Positions 29,001-38,939 of a stretch of DNA of 64,000 nt are shown here, one piece after another. The number at the start of each line of letters is the position of its first letter. The stretch's first letter is position 1. Origin of the DNA: Phormidium tanganyikae FI6-MK23. GTDB taxonomy: Bacteria > Cyanobacteriota > Cyanobacteriia > Leptolyngbyales > Leptolyngbyaceae. The stretch covers positions 1 to 64,000 of the forward strand of contig JAHHHU010000001.1 in NCBI GenBank assembly GCA_019359175.1. The letters are read 5' to 3'. Below the pieces are notes generated by a model that was not told where the DNA came from, ran no database searches, and saw nothing but the letters and a program-made list of their open reading frames with translations. A program made the translations under genes and the position numbers.

Positions 29001-31428
29001 CGATTTGCCTAGCGACCCATCTGATGATTTTGAAGCGCTTTTAGGAATGGGAGTCGGAGCGGCAACGATCGCAACTTTGGGAGCAGGATTTGTCGCACTG
29101 CAATCTGATTCAGCGTCGTCACAAGGTGAACTAGACAGCCTCGATGATTTGTTAAATTCGAGTACTTCGGATGAAGGTTTAGATGCGCTGATCGGTGGTG
29201 AGGAGCCGACTAATTTAGATGATCTAGATTCGCTATTAGACGAAGCTCCACCGAGCGAAATTGCGATCGATGAAGATTTTGATAATCTAGAATCTCTTCT
29301 CGCGGATGCTCCAGAGGAAACGACTCAGACGAACTTTACTGCAACCGAAGCAGATGCAGAGTTCGGAGACTTAGAGAAAATGTTGGAGGAATCCGACATG
29401 ACGATGAGTGGCTCTTCCACAAGTCGTACCTCAACTCCCCCAGGTCGCCGTTCAACTCGTGCGGCAAAAGGGTTCAGTGAGCAAACGATGCGAGTTCCCA
29501 TTAAGCATCTTGATAATCTGAGCAATTTGGTTGGGGAATTAGTAGTCAACCGAAATAGTTTGGAGCAAGATCAGGAACGGTTGCGGCAGTCGCTCGATAA
29601 TTTGCTGTATCAGGTGCAGCAGTTGAGCGATGTAGGCCAGCGAATGCAGGATTTGTATGAGCGATCGCTGTTAGAAAGTTCGTTGTTGGCGAGTCGTCAA
29701 AATCATCGTGTTCCATTCGGCGGCTCAGAACGGAATGCCCACAATGGAAATTCGATGGGCGTAGAGTATGACCCGTTGGAAATGGATCGCTTCACCGGAT
29801 TCCATTCATTGTCTCAAGAGATGATTGAGTTGATTGTGCGGGTGCGGGAGTCATCGTCAGACATCGAATTTATTGTCGATGAAACGGATCAGGTGACGCG
29901 GATGTTCCGGCAGGTGACAACTCAGTTGCAAGAAGGACTGACGCGATCACGAATGGTGCCATTTGCTCAAACTGCCGATCGATTACCTCGTGCAGTCCGC
30001 GATATTGCGATGAAGTGTGGCAAACAAGCAGAACTCGTCATTGAAGGGCGAGACACCCTGATCGACAAGATGATTCTGGAGCATCTGTATGATCCGATGA
30101 CGCATTTGGTAAACAACGCGATTACTCATGGAATTGAAGACCCAGATGTTCGCCGCGCCGCAGGAAAATCGCCCACAGGTCGAATCACGATCCGGGCGTT
30201 TCACCAAGGGAACCAAACCGTCATTTCAGTATCGGATGATGGAGCCGGAGTGGATGTTGAGCGGGTGAGATCGAAAGCGATCGAGAAAGGCTTAATCACC
30301 GCTGCGGAAGCAAAGAGCGCATCCCGATTAGATATCTATGATCTGCTGTTCCATCCTGGATTTAGTACGAAGGATCAAGCCGATGATTTTTCGGGTCGGG
30401 GGGTTGGAATGGATGTGGTGCGGACGAGTCTGAGTGAGATTCGAGGTGCGATTAGTACGGATTCTACACAGAGCAAAGGTACAACTTTCACGATTCGCTT
30501 ACCGTTGACGCTCAGTATTTCCAAGGCGTTGTGCTGTATCAGTGATCGCGCTCGGATCGCCTTTCCGATGGATGGGGTGGAAGATATGCTCGACATTCCC
30601 AAAGAGCGGCTTCAACCCGATGCGGAAGGACAGCCTTACATTACTTGGCGGGATACGGTGTTGCCTGTTCGACCCTTGAGAGAGTTGTTGAGCTACAGTC
30701 GTCACCTCAGTCGAGGAACGGTTTATGGGGGCAATCAAGAAGACGATATGGTTTCGATCGTAATCTTGCGAAGTGCCGGAAATTATCTCGCGCTGCAAGT
30801 CGATCAAGTCTTGGGCGAACAGGAGATCGTGATCAAGCAGCTTGAAGGCCCTGTGCCTAAGCCGATCGGGGTTGCGGGTGCGACGGTGCTGGGGGATGGG
30901 CGGATTATGCCGATCGCAGATGTGCTGGAATTGATTGATCTCTCAGTCGGTCGGATTCGTCGTGATGCGGGTTCGATGTGGGAGCAAGGAACCGCTCAAC
31001 CTGTCATCGAGACGGCGAAGACAGAACCAATGGTGCTGATCGTGGATGACTCGATCACGGTGCGGGAACTGCTATCGATGACGTTTAACAAGGTTGGATA
31101 TCGGGTGGAGCAGGCACGCGACGGTCAAGAAGCATGGGAGAAACTACGATCAGGTCTGCCATGTGACATTGTGTTCTGTGACATTGAGATGCCGCGCATG
31201 GATGGGCTAGAGCTGCTTTCGCGGATTCAGAAAGACCCCAACTTGGCGAATTTACCGATCGCAATGTTGACTTCTCGCGGTGCCGATCGACATCGCCAAA
31301 TGGCAGCTTCTTTGGGTGCAAGCGGATACTTCACCAAGCCTTATCTAGAAGAGGCGCTATTAGATGCAGCGCAGCGGATGCTTAAAGGAGAAATTCTGAT
31401 TTCTGCAAATAGTCCTGGGAACAGTTGA
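26080..31428 (+). CDS. hmpE: giant CheA hybrid histidine kinase (hmpE/pilL-like), Hpt-long acidic linker-HATPase-CheW-REC
   Basis: HPt AAHSVKGGAAMLSLHSI; P3/HATPase HLVNNAITHGIEDP, GRGVGMDVV; CheW; REC VLIVDDSITVRELLSM...DIVFCDIEMPRMDG. Confidence 0.9.
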   Translation: MQPEQQQRIMGYFIEEAKDHLNTIEQGLLNLQGTMADPELVNEVFRAAHSVKGGAAMLSLHSIQKTSHRLEDYFKVLKEAPSIKPDRKLETLLLKVFDALKGHLEQLQSPVGLDEEAAKASLTHLEPVFSDIEQHLTQLERQATSVPANHGTVVQSETIMQDNALLLIFQNDVPAQLREMLQTFRQAETMLDARERLQDICLGLQGLGDAFGLAHWSQLIDTASRAIANSENAYRELAPLVITEIKQAQGLVLVGRAKEIAPSEQLQAMVLTPSDAAEMDLDLADFFAIANSDSSDELDFAGLDFATTDSTADLEDSGLDSLFDLSGSDELSVDAADDLSLDGMFDLPGLEEVPATAEIDNYDRNGPDMGMEELNSLADLFEGEMPDLGATWQREEVLDSSMLFSSSGDVSDAEIDDFANFLSTPSEPGSTQTNDLAGLFGNDLLEELDATDLASLGAVDEFELPDFSEDVTEIGASSVLSTLSSTEESAVSVDLELDELNLISYGTYDTSLGDFDTEDEGSLDNLGELFAGLDDTDLGFSSVSSQANSLDLINGPTDLDEMFETSSSENLSFDGFDTLDLDGVLDEQLLNEPNGTSELNSSTELALDPWDSLDLGLGSGLESSSLFEQTEMKNGSTKDPIAFDTDDLNIAGFSAEDLELSALGLDAQEDNVLNSLFSEEIENEVSIENLSFDSSESELFLFDDLELEDEASIENLSFDSSEPEISLSNDLGLDGLLNEPSPRIEAGFDLDELNDLDFGETAFSSNGFSTFTSDAEEPLGLAIYETLSSTPVDPFADLLDFSSSESLLEDELDSVNGSRSEPEDPLADLLDFSSPEPFTTAEVSESSFDETSFNLDDLIGAELPDSEALFEQELGALPDDLLNEFDLDSLEPQSAGLEAEAELDLGFTEYASLTPEDDFSDLNLDLFGAEAPAQESAEIGQSYQDELTLDLGDLTDDSFSDVNLDDFGSLLEDDDLPSDPSDDFEALLGMGVGAATIATLGAGFVALQSDSASSQGELDSLDDLLNSSTSDEGLDALIGGEEPTNLDDLDSLLDEAPPSEIAIDEDFDNLESLLADAPEETTQTNFTATEADAEFGDLEKMLEESDMTMSGSSTSRTSTPPGRRSTRAAKGFSEQTMRVPIKHLDNLSNLVGELVVNRNSLEQDQERLRQSLDNLLYQVQQLSDVGQRMQDLYERSLLESSLLASRQNHRVPFGGSERNAHNGNSMGVEYDPLEMDRFTGFHSLSQEMIELIVRVRESSSDIEFIVDETDQVTRMFRQVTTQLQEGLTRSRMVPFAQTADRLPRAVRDIAMKCGKQAELVIEGRDTLIDKMILEHLYDPMTHLVNNAITHGIEDPDVRRAAGKSPTGRITIRAFHQGNQTVISVSDDGAGVDVERVRSKAIEKGLITAAEAKSASRLDIYDLLFHPGFSTKDQADDFSGRGVGMDVVRTSLSEIRGAISTDSTQSKGTTFTIRLPLTLSISKALCCISDRARIAFPMDGVEDMLDIPKERLQPDAEGQPYITWRDTVLPVRPLRELLSYSRHLSRGTVYGGNQEDDMVSIVILRSAGNYLALQVDQVLGEQEIVIKQLEGPVPKPIGVAGATVLGDGRIMPIADVLELIDLSVGRIRRDAGSMWEQGTAQPVIETAKTEPMVLIVDDSITVRELLSMTFNKVGYRVEQARDGQEAWEKLRSGLPCDIVFCDIEMPRMDGLELLSRIQKDPNLANLPIAMLTSRGADRHRQMAASLGASGYFTKPYLEEALLDAAQRMLKGEILISANSPGNS
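28134..28290 (+). repeat. in-frame internal repeat in the cheA linker (78-bp period)
   Basis: ctcgatcgagaatttatcttttgattc at 28134 and 28212 (encodes SIENLSFDSSE). Confidence 0.85.
28456..28590 (+). repeat. in-frame internal repeat in the cheA linker (93-bp period)
   Basis: DPFADLLDFSSSES (28456) and DPLADLLDFSSPEP (28549). Confidence 0.8.
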
Positions 31429-31452
31429 GCCAAATTCCTTTCTATAAATTTG

Positions 31453-31486
31453 AGGCGGAACTTGAATCGTTCCGTCTTTTTTAGCA
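31453..31486 (+). terminator. Rho-independent terminator after cheA
   Basis: ggcggaac-ttgaatc-gttccgtc followed by a T-run. Confidence 0.8.
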
Positions 31487-32051
31487 AGATTAAGAAAATC
31501 TGGAGAAAGTTTGCAAATCTGTCGATCGATAGAGCCTTTTTTGCGCTAATCTACGAATTCAAGAATAAATTTATAGATTTGATGCAGGCTTCTTTGAAGA
31601 AAGGTTGCAATATAAAAAATTACATATTTTAAATTTTGGTAGAAAAAGTAACACGATTTACTCGAAGCGCTTTTCGGATGCGCGATCGTTCACAAAGAGA
31701 TTTCGTAATATCCGAACACGGAAGCAACAGAGCCTAGAGAATGCCGTTCTAACCCTGCTATAGCGTCATATAGAGATGAACTGTACCTAAAGTCAGAACA
31801 GAAGCAAAAGGGCAGTTTGAGCGCTGTTACGATCCTGTCATAGATAGGTATTTTGCCGAAATCATCTCGTAGTATTCACGTAGCACTCGAATGAAGAGAG
31901 TGGTGTTTCTCACGCTGTCAAGTCGAAATGCCCGCCTTGGCAGAATTCCAATTTTCTATTAAATCTGATTTAGCTCTCCTAGGAAGCAAATGATCGAGAG
32001 TCTCTGTCATGTGTGAGGCGACTAAGCTGTTTGACCTTGTAGGAGGTTTTT

Positions 32052-33122
32052 ATGCGAATTGCTCAAGTTACCCCGTTGTGGGAGCGTGTTCCCCCCCCAG
32101 CGTATGGTGGCATTGAATTAGTTGTGAGCCTATTGACTGATGAATTGGTGCGTCGAGGTCACGAAGTCACGTTATTCGCGACGGGTGACTCGATTACACT
32201 GGCGAAGTTGGAGTCGGTACATCCCCGCGCGATTCGGACTGATCCGAACGTGAAGGAGTACCAAATTTACGAGAGTATGCAGCTCGGTCATGTTTACCAG
32301 CGAGCGCATGAGTTTGATGTAATTCATTCTCACATGGGATTCTCTGCATTGCCCTACGCACAATTTGTGAAAACGCCGACCGTTCATACGCTACATGGCG
32401 TATTTACTCCAGACAACAAGAAGTTGTACTCGTATGCTCGATCGCAGCCTTATGTCAGTATCTCGGATGCCCAGCGCGAACCGCAGTTGGGATTGAACTG
32501 TGTGGCGACCGTGTACAACGGAATTGATGTCGATAGCTACAAATTCTATGTTAAGCCGAATGATCCGCCTTATCTGGCATTCTTGGGTCGGTTGTCGCCG
32601 GAGAAAGGACCGCATCATGCGATCGAGATTGCGAAGCGGACTGGAATGACTCTGAAAATGGCAGGAAAGATCGATATTGTCGATCGCGCATTCTATGACG
32701 AGATTTTGGCTCCACAAATCGATGGTGAGCAGATCCAGTACTTGGGTGAAGCGAACCACGTTGAGAAGAATACGCTGATGGGAGGGGCAGTTGCGACGCT
32801 GTTCCCAATTACGTGGAGGGAGCCGTTTGGTTTAGTGATGGTGGAGTCGATGGCGGCAGGAACGCCAGTGATCGGAATGCGGCTTGGCTCTGCACCGGAA
32901 GTCATTCAAGATGGAAAGACTGGATTTTTATGTGAGACAGTGGACGAGTGCGTCGTCGCTTTGGATCGGATAGCAGAGATCGATCGAGCAGTGTGCCGTC
33001 AGCGTGTGGTCGAAAATTTCAGCGTACAGCGCATGGCAGATGGCTATGAAGCAGTGTATCGGCAATTGATCGGTGAGCGCGTGTTCAGCGCCAATGGGCG
33101 GTTTGTGGGTCAACTGAATTGA
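32052..33122 (+). CDS. glycosyltransferase family 4 protein
   Basis: PPAYGGIELVVSLLTDELVRRGHEVTLFATGDS; EPFGLVMVESMAAGTPVIGMRLGSAPEVI. Confidence 0.9.
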   Translation: MRIAQVTPLWERVPPPAYGGIELVVSLLTDELVRRGHEVTLFATGDSITLAKLESVHPRAIRTDPNVKEYQIYESMQLGHVYQRAHEFDVIHSHMGFSALPYAQFVKTPTVHTLHGVFTPDNKKLYSYARSQPYVSISDAQREPQLGLNCVATVYNGIDVDSYKFYVKPNDPPYLAFLGRLSPEKGPHHAIEIAKRTGMTLKMAGKIDIVDRAFYDEILAPQIDGEQIQYLGEANHVEKNTLMGGAVATLFPITWREPFGLVMVESMAAGTPVIGMRLGSAPEVIQDGKTGFLCETVDECVVALDRIAEIDRAVCRQRVVENFSVQRMADGYEAVYRQLIGERVFSANGRFVGQLN

Positions 33123-33203
33123 GCAACGGAGTCTGAAAAAAGAATGAAGGGTAGAAAGGTTTATCCTTCGTTCTCCTTGTTCAAATTTTTGGAGGTAGAA
33201 GTC

Positions 33204-34574
33204 ATGGTTTTAATCGATGAAAAGTCGGCAAATGTGCAGAGTCGATCGAGCAGTCCAAGACAGTCGATCGCGCTAATTTCTGAACATGGTGATCCGGCGG
33301 CTGAGATTGGAAGAGAAGAAGCAGGCGGGCAAAATGTGTATGTTCGTCAAGTTGGGGAAGCGCTTTCTCGCTTAGGGTGGCAGGTTGATATGTTCACCCG
33401 CAAAGCGAATCCGAACGATGAAACGATCGTGCAGCACAATCCGCATTGCCGAACCATTCGCCTGAAAGCAGGTGCGGAAGAGTTTGTGCCGCGCGATCGA
33501 TTGTTTGAGTTCATGCCGGAGTTTGTAGAATCGTTTCTTCAGTACCAATCGAAGCATCACTATCCGCTGATTCATACGAATTATTGGATGTCGGCTTGGG
33601 TTGGGTTAGAAGTGCAGAAGACGCACAATGTGGAGTTGATTCACACCTATCATTCGTTAGGTGCAGTGAAGTATCAATCAGTTCCGAATCGTCCCGCGAT
33701 CGCGGAAACTCGTCTAGCAGTTGAAAAACAGATTCTAGAACAAGCGCATTGTATTGTTGCCACGAGTCCGCAAGAGGAAATGATGCTGCGATCGCTAGTG
33801 TCAGAGAACGGACGGATCGAAGTGATTCCCTGTGGAACTGACCTGAAACGGTTCCATACGATTCCAAAGCTAGAAGCGAGACAAGAATTGGGATTGAAGC
33901 CAACTGATGAAGTTGTTTTGTATGTTGGGCGATTTGATCCGCGTAAGGGAATTGAAACGTTGGTGCGATCGTTTGAATTAATCAAACGGAATGCGGCTGA
34001 TCCAACAAATTTACGCTTAGTTGTCGTGGGCGGTAGTGCTTCTGATAAGTCGGATGGACAAGAACGTCAACGGATTGAGCAATTGGTTAATGAATTAGGA
34101 ATGGCCGAGAATGTGATCTTTGCTGGAAGAGTTGGACACGATCGCTTACCGCTTTACTACACAGCGGCCGATGTGTGCGCGATTCCAAGTCACTATGAAC
34201 CGTTTGGATTGGTCGCGATAGAAGCAATGGCATGTGGTACGCCTGTGGTTGCTTCGGATGTCGGCGGCTTGAAGTTTACGGTTGTTCCAGGAGAAACTGG
34301 ATTGCTCGTCCCACCGCAAGATACAGCGGCGTTTGCAATGGCGATCGGGCGGATTTTGGATGATGAACTGTGGGCGAGAAAGCTACGCAAACGGGCATCG
34401 GAGCGGGTACAGCAGAATTTTAGCTGGACTGGAGTTTCAGCACAGTTGAGTGATTTGTATCGTCGATCGTTGGCGGAATCAATCATGGGAGACGGTGTGA
34501 TTCTGGCTCCCAGGAAGGTGGCGTATTCGAGGGTGAATACAATTTCTACGAAGAGTTTGACGAAGGTTTCTTGA
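33204..34574 (+). CDS. glycosyltransferase family 4 (sucrose-phosphate-synthase-like N-terminus)
   Basis: ALISEHGDPAAEIGREEAGGQNVYVRQVGEALSRLGWQVDMFTRK; EPFGLVAIEAMACGTPVVASDVGGLKFTV; start MVLIDEK at 33204. Confidence 0.9.
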   Translation: MVLIDEKSANVQSRSSSPRQSIALISEHGDPAAEIGREEAGGQNVYVRQVGEALSRLGWQVDMFTRKANPNDETIVQHNPHCRTIRLKAGAEEFVPRDRLFEFMPEFVESFLQYQSKHHYPLIHTNYWMSAWVGLEVQKTHNVELIHTYHSLGAVKYQSVPNRPAIAETRLAVEKQILEQAHCIVATSPQEEMMLRSLVSENGRIEVIPCGTDLKRFHTIPKLEARQELGLKPTDEVVLYVGRFDPRKGIETLVRSFELIKRNAADPTNLRLVVVGGSASDKSDGQERQRIEQLVNELGMAENVIFAGRVGHDRLPLYYTAADVCAIPSHYEPFGLVAIEAMACGTPVVASDVGGLKFTVVPGETGLLVPPQDTAAFAMAIGRILDDELWARKLRKRASERVQQNFSWTGVSAQLSDLYRRSLAESIMGDGVILAPRKVAYSRVNTISTKSLTKVS

Positions 34575-34609
34575 AGCCTGATTTGCTTCTAGAAACATTG
34601 GGCTAATGA

Positions 34610-34676
34610 AACGAAGTTGATTGACAGAGTTAGGCTGTACGGTCTGAATCTTCTCAATTAACTTCGTTCTGTTTTT
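34610..34676 (+). terminator. probable terminator after the GT4 gene
   Basis: aacgaagttgattga ... tcaattaacttcgtt stem followed by tttttt. Confidence 0.65.
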
Positions 34677-34845
34677 AGAAAATCCTTAGAGTCAGTTCGA
34701 CAAGTCCTCTCGCTTCGATGCTTTGAGAACCCTCAAGCCTGCTGTTAGTCCTATTCATTGTTGAGCGAGACGGGGTAAGCGGAGATGCGATCGCATCAAA
34801 GTTATGAGCTAAAGTGATTGCAGTCAAAAATTGCGATCCCATCCT

Positions 34846-36480
34846 ATGAACGATCTTTTGTTCTGCGTCGAAGATCTCACTGTTGCGTATCGGGCTGGAC
34901 AAACTGCCGTTGTAAAAAACGTCTCGTTTACATTGCAACCGGGAGAACGACTCGGTTTAGTGGGCGAATCGGGATGTGGAAAATCGACGCTCGGACGGGC
35001 AGCGATGCGACTGTTATCTGAATCTGCACAGATCGAAGGACGGGTGAAGTTTGAAGGAAAGTCGGTGTTCGATTTATCCCCGATCGAACTTCAGAAATTT
35101 CGCGGTGAAGCAGTTGCGCTGATCTTTCAAGATCCGATGACGCGGCTCGATCCGTTGATGACGATCGGTGATCATTGCGTCGAAACCTTGAAATCGCATG
35201 AGCCGAATTTATCAACCAAAGCGGCAAAACAACGCGCGATCGACACCTTAAAAGCGGTCAATATTCCAGAAAATCGCTGGTCACAATATCCGCACGAATT
35301 TAGCGGCGGAATGCGGCAACGAGTCGCGATCGCGCTTGCACTTTTATTGAATCCAAAGCTGATCGTCGCAGATGAGCCAACGACAAGCTTAGATGTTACC
35401 GTTTCCGCTCAGATTTTGAAGGAACTCACGCGCCTCTGTAGTGAACGAAATATGGCGCTAATCTTGATTTCGCACGATTTGGCAATGATTGCGGAATACT
35501 GCGATCGAATTGCAGTGATGTATGACGGTGAAATTATCGAAGCTGGATCAACCGAATCTGTTTTTCGTCATCCTCAGCAGGAATACACTCGTACATTGAT
35601 CAATTCAGCGCTGCATCTACAGAAAGACTCGGATTCTGTTGTTGTGAATGATCTCACGAGTGCTGCACCAATTTTGCGATTGTCAGAACTTAAGCAGCAC
35701 TATTCGATCGAATCAAACTTCATTTCGCGATTGTTCAACAAAGACGACCGCACAATCCGCGCTGTAGATGGAATCGATCTCGAACTCTATCCTGGTGAGA
35801 CTTTGGGCTTAGTGGGTGAATCGGGGTGTGGTAAAAGCACATTATCACGAACAATTCTGCAACTCCTTCGCCCCACTAGCGGCAAAGTAGAATTTTTTGG
35901 ACAAAACCTAACGCAACTGAATCGCGGACAACTTCAACAACAACGGCGACAGATTCAGATGATCTTTCAAGATCCACACGCTTGTTTGAATCCGCGAATG
36001 ACGATCGGAGAAAGTATCGCTGATCCGCTCCTGATTCACCAGCTTGCAACTCCAGAAAAAGCAAAGCAAGAGGTGGAATATGTTCTAGAGCGAGTCGGAT
36101 TAACTCCAGTGGAATCGTTTTATCATCGCTATCCGGGAGAGCTATCTGGCGGACAACAACAGCGAGTTGCGATCGCGCGTGCCCTGATTACTCGTCCAAA
36201 GTTGGTAATCTGCGATGAGCCTGTGAGTATGCTCGATGCGACTGTGCAAACTCAAGTCCTTCAATTGATGCAAGATTTGAAAAAAGAATTTGAGCTAACC
36301 TATTTATTCATCACCCATGATTTGTGGGTGGCGCGATATTTCTGCGATCGTATTGCTGTGATGAACGGCGGTAAAATTGTCGAACTGGGTGAAACTCAAG
36401 CGTTATTCAAACATCCTCAGCATCCTTACACGCAGTCTTTGTTAGGGGCTGCACCATTGTTGAACAAAATGACCGGATGA
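34846..36480 (+). CDS. ABC transporter ATP-binding protein with two ATPase domains (dipeptide/oligopeptide type)
   Basis: Two Walker A (GESGCGKST), two signature motifs ([30 protein letters not shown]), DppDF-type organisation. Confidence 0.92.
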   Translation: MNDLLFCVEDLTVAYRAGQTAVVKNVSFTLQPGERLGLVGESGCGKSTLGRAAMRLLSESAQIEGRVKFEGKSVFDLSPIELQKFRGEAVALIFQDPMTRLDPLMTIGDHCVETLKSHEPNLSTKAAKQRAIDTLKAVNIPENRWSQYPHEFSGGMRQRVAIALALLLNPKLIVADEPTTSLDVTVSAQILKELTRLCSERNMALILISHDLAMIAEYCDRIAVMYDGEIIEAGSTESVFRHPQQEYTRTLINSALHLQKDSDSVVVNDLTSAAPILRLSELKQHYSIESNFISRLFNKDDRTIRAVDGIDLELYPGETLGLVGESGCGKSTLSRTILQLLRPTSGKVEFFGQNLTQLNRGQLQQQRRQIQMIFQDPHACLNPRMTIGESIADPLLIHQLATPEKAKQEVEYVLERVGLTPVESFYHRYPGELSGGQQQRVAIARALITRPKLVICDEPVSMLDATVQTQVLQLMQDLKKEFELTYLFITHDLWVARYFCDRIAVMNGGKIVELGETQALFKHPQHPYTQSLLGAAPLLNKMTG

Positions 36481-36527
36481 TTGTGCGAAATCGAAGCTAG
36501 AATGCTCCACAGTGCGTAATTTGTTGT

Positions 36528-37214
36528 ATGACGAAAACAAATTCTACAAAGCCGGATGCTCCGAAGACCGATCCGCTCGAACAAAATGTCGGCAGTTGGC
36601 TCGTTCGCAGTCTGATTCTGTTAGCGATCGTGTTGATCATCGGTCATATGCAAGGAAAACGCCCGTCGTTTCTGAATTTCGATAGTGCCAATCGGGGAGC
36701 AGATGCGCCTTTAGTCATGCGCGGCGGCGATCCGCACATTCGGGCATTGATGCGAACGATTTCGGCAAGCGAATCGAACGTGCGAAATCCTTACGGCGTA
36801 ATGTACGGCGGCACTTACGCCCAGAACTTGAGCGAACACCCCGATCGCTGTATTACGATCGTTAATGGACCGAATGTGGGAGACTGTACGACCGCAGCAG
36901 GGCGTTATCAGTTCATTACCACCACTTGGCAAGAAAAAGCAAAGCAGTACCATCCCGATCCACAGGGCTTTTTCATGTGGCGGAATTACAGTTTTGAGCC
37001 GCAGTACCAAGATGAAGTAGTGTATCGCTGGCTGAGTGATTCTAAAGCTTGGGGCGTGGATCTTCGCCAACTGTTGAAAGCAGGAAAGATCAATACAGTT
37101 CTGAAGATGCTGTCGCCAACTTGGACAAGCTTAGGATATGGAATTGAAACTAATTCGATGAGTGATGATTTGCCCAAGATTTATCAGCGAATTCTGAAAC
37201 AAGAACTGCAATAG
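36528..37214 (+). CDS. membrane-anchored lysozyme-like muramidase (GH104-type)
   Basis: IRALMRTISASESN...CTTAAGRYQFITTTWQEKAKQ after one N-terminal TM. Confidence 0.8.
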   Translation: MTKTNSTKPDAPKTDPLEQNVGSWLVRSLILLAIVLIIGHMQGKRPSFLNFDSANRGADAPLVMRGGDPHIRALMRTISASESNVRNPYGVMYGGTYAQNLSEHPDRCITIVNGPNVGDCTTAAGRYQFITTTWQEKAKQYHPDPQGFFMWRNYSFEPQYQDEVVYRWLSDSKAWGVDLRQLLKAGKINTVLKMLSPTWTSLGYGIETNSMSDDLPKIYQRILKQELQ

Positions 37215-37221
37215 AACTGAA

Positions 37222-37255
37222 AATTCCTGCTCCAATAAGCATCAGAGCAGGAATT
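37222..37255. terminator. bidirectional terminator between convergent genes
   Basis: Perfect inverted repeat aattcctgctc / gagcaggaatt. Confidence 0.75.
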
Positions 37256-37293
37256 GAAAAGACTATACGATCGAAGTCATAACCCTAATCGAA

Positions 37294-38229
37294 TTAGCCT
37301 TTGGTGATGTTATTCACCGTATCAACCACGCCGTCTACCATGTTCTTCACAGGGTTATCGCTGGTCTTCTGCATTGCAGGAGTTGCGGGGGTTGAGTGCA
37401 GTTTCGGCTTCGGTTGGGGCGGCTCAGGAATCGGGCCAACCGCTTGAGGATTTGCGACATACTCAAACTCTCCGCGACCATCGATCGACGGCCCTTTCGC
37501 CCACCGACCTTCAGCGCTATCTTGTCCTTCAGAGTGGTTCCAGAATTGGTAAGCGTACTCTTTCTTCCCGTATTCGTAAGCGATTTTGGGAACGACAGTT
37601 TCTTCAAATCCGTCGCTCTTCAGTTCCTCGATCGCAGCTAACCACTGATTTTGGTGCATCGTATCACGAGCAATCATAAAGCTGAGGTGGTCTCTGATTC
37701 CCGGATCATCCGTCATTTCATACAATCGCACTGCCTGCATCAGACCTTGAGACTCTGCATGCAAGTTCGATCGAAAATCTGCTAACAAATTGCCGCTAGC
37801 CACGATAAACCGACCATTCCAAGGAAAGCCAACACTATCCGCCGGCATTGCGCCTTGTCCCGATACAATTTCGTGCTGAGGGTTCATTGATGCAACAATC
37901 ACATCTCTGGGGTTCATTCCGCCCATAACCGCGCCTACGACGGGATCTTTCGCCCCTTCGTCCTGCATCTCAACGGGTGCTTTATCCAAAAGATGCGCGA
38001 TCATTGTTGCCAACATTTCAACGTGACCGATTTCTTCGGTTCCCGTATCAAGCAGCATATCGCGATATTTTGCGGGGCCGCGACAGTTCCAGCCTTGGAA
38101 TAGGTACTGCATCATCACGGTCATTTCGCCCATTGAGCCGCCGATCAACTCTTGCAGCTTTTTCGCATAAATCGGATCGGGCTTTGACGGCGGTGTAAAG
38201 TACTGTAAACGCTTCGTGTGAAAAAACAT
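37294..38229 (-). CDS. manganese catalase family protein
   Basis: ELIGGSMGEMTVMMQYLFQGWNCRGPAKYRDMLLDTGTEEIGHVEMLATMI. Confidence 0.92.
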   Translation of the reverse strand: MFFHTKRLQYFTPPSKPDPIYAKKLQELIGGSMGEMTVMMQYLFQGWNCRGPAKYRDMLLDTGTEEIGHVEMLATMIAHLLDKAPVEMQDEGAKDPVVGAVMGGMNPRDVIVASMNPQHEIVSGQGAMPADSVGFPWNGRFIVASGNLLADFRSNLHAESQGLMQAVRLYEMTDDPGIRDHLSFMIARDTMHQNQWLAAIEELKSDGFEETVVPKIAYEYGKKEYAYQFWNHSEGQDSAEGRWAKGPSIDGRGEFEYVANPQAVGPIPEPPQPKPKLHSTPATPAMQKTSDNPVKNMVDGVVDTVNNITKG

Positions 38230-38368
38230 GAGATTCCTCTAAAAGAGAGTATTCAACGGTTGTTTAAAATGCTCAGAAAGTAGAGCGTTTCTGAGCAAAT
38301 CGAATAAGTCCGAACCTCTCCTTTCTAACGACTCAATCTGTCAGTTGAATCAGCCTATAGTTAAACTC

Positions 38369-38878
38369 TTAGGGCATAGATTCTTGAGCATTTTTCCATC
38401 GTTCAACAAATTTGTATCCGGTGATGATCAAAGCAATTCCAAATCCTAAAAATGCTAGATCCCACAGCATAAAGTGAGTGCCCGAATGCACGTGATGAAT
38501 TCCTAGAATCTCGTGATCAATGATGCCTTCTAACGTATTAAATAACCCCGCCCCTAGCAAGATTAAACCGATAAAAGGCTGAGTAGATTTTGGTAACTCA
38601 TCGGCTAGATGAGATCGCCAAAGTAAAGCCACACCTGCGATCGTCAAACCATAATCCGCCGCGTGGAACAATCCATCTGCAACCGAATGCACCTTTACAT
38701 CAGTCATATTCGTCATTGGGCGCACGCTGCTTAACATATGATGCCACTGCATGATCTGATGAAGAAAAATCCCATCAAAAAATCCCGCAAATCCCATTCC
38801 TAATAGAATTCCTGCTAAAACAAATCGCTTGGGAAGAATCGTCGATCGAGTTAACGTTGCTTGAGTCATTTCAGCCAT
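38369..38878 (-). CDS. DUF2243 membrane protein
   Basis: GFFDGIFLHQIMQWHHMLS...VADGLFHAADYGLTIAGVALLWR. Confidence 0.85.
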   Translation of the reverse strand: MAEMTQATLTRSTILPKRFVLAGILLGMGFAGFFDGIFLHQIMQWHHMLSSVRPMTNMTDVKVHSVADGLFHAADYGLTIAGVALLWRSHLADELPKSTQPFIGLILLGAGLFNTLEGIIDHEILGIHHVHSGTHFMLWDLAFLGFGIALIITGYKFVERWKNAQESMP

Positions 38879-38939
38879 AAGTTAAATTTGTCAATTTAAC
38901 GAGCTTCGATTGCTCGAACGTCCACCCGAAGAGCGAAAT

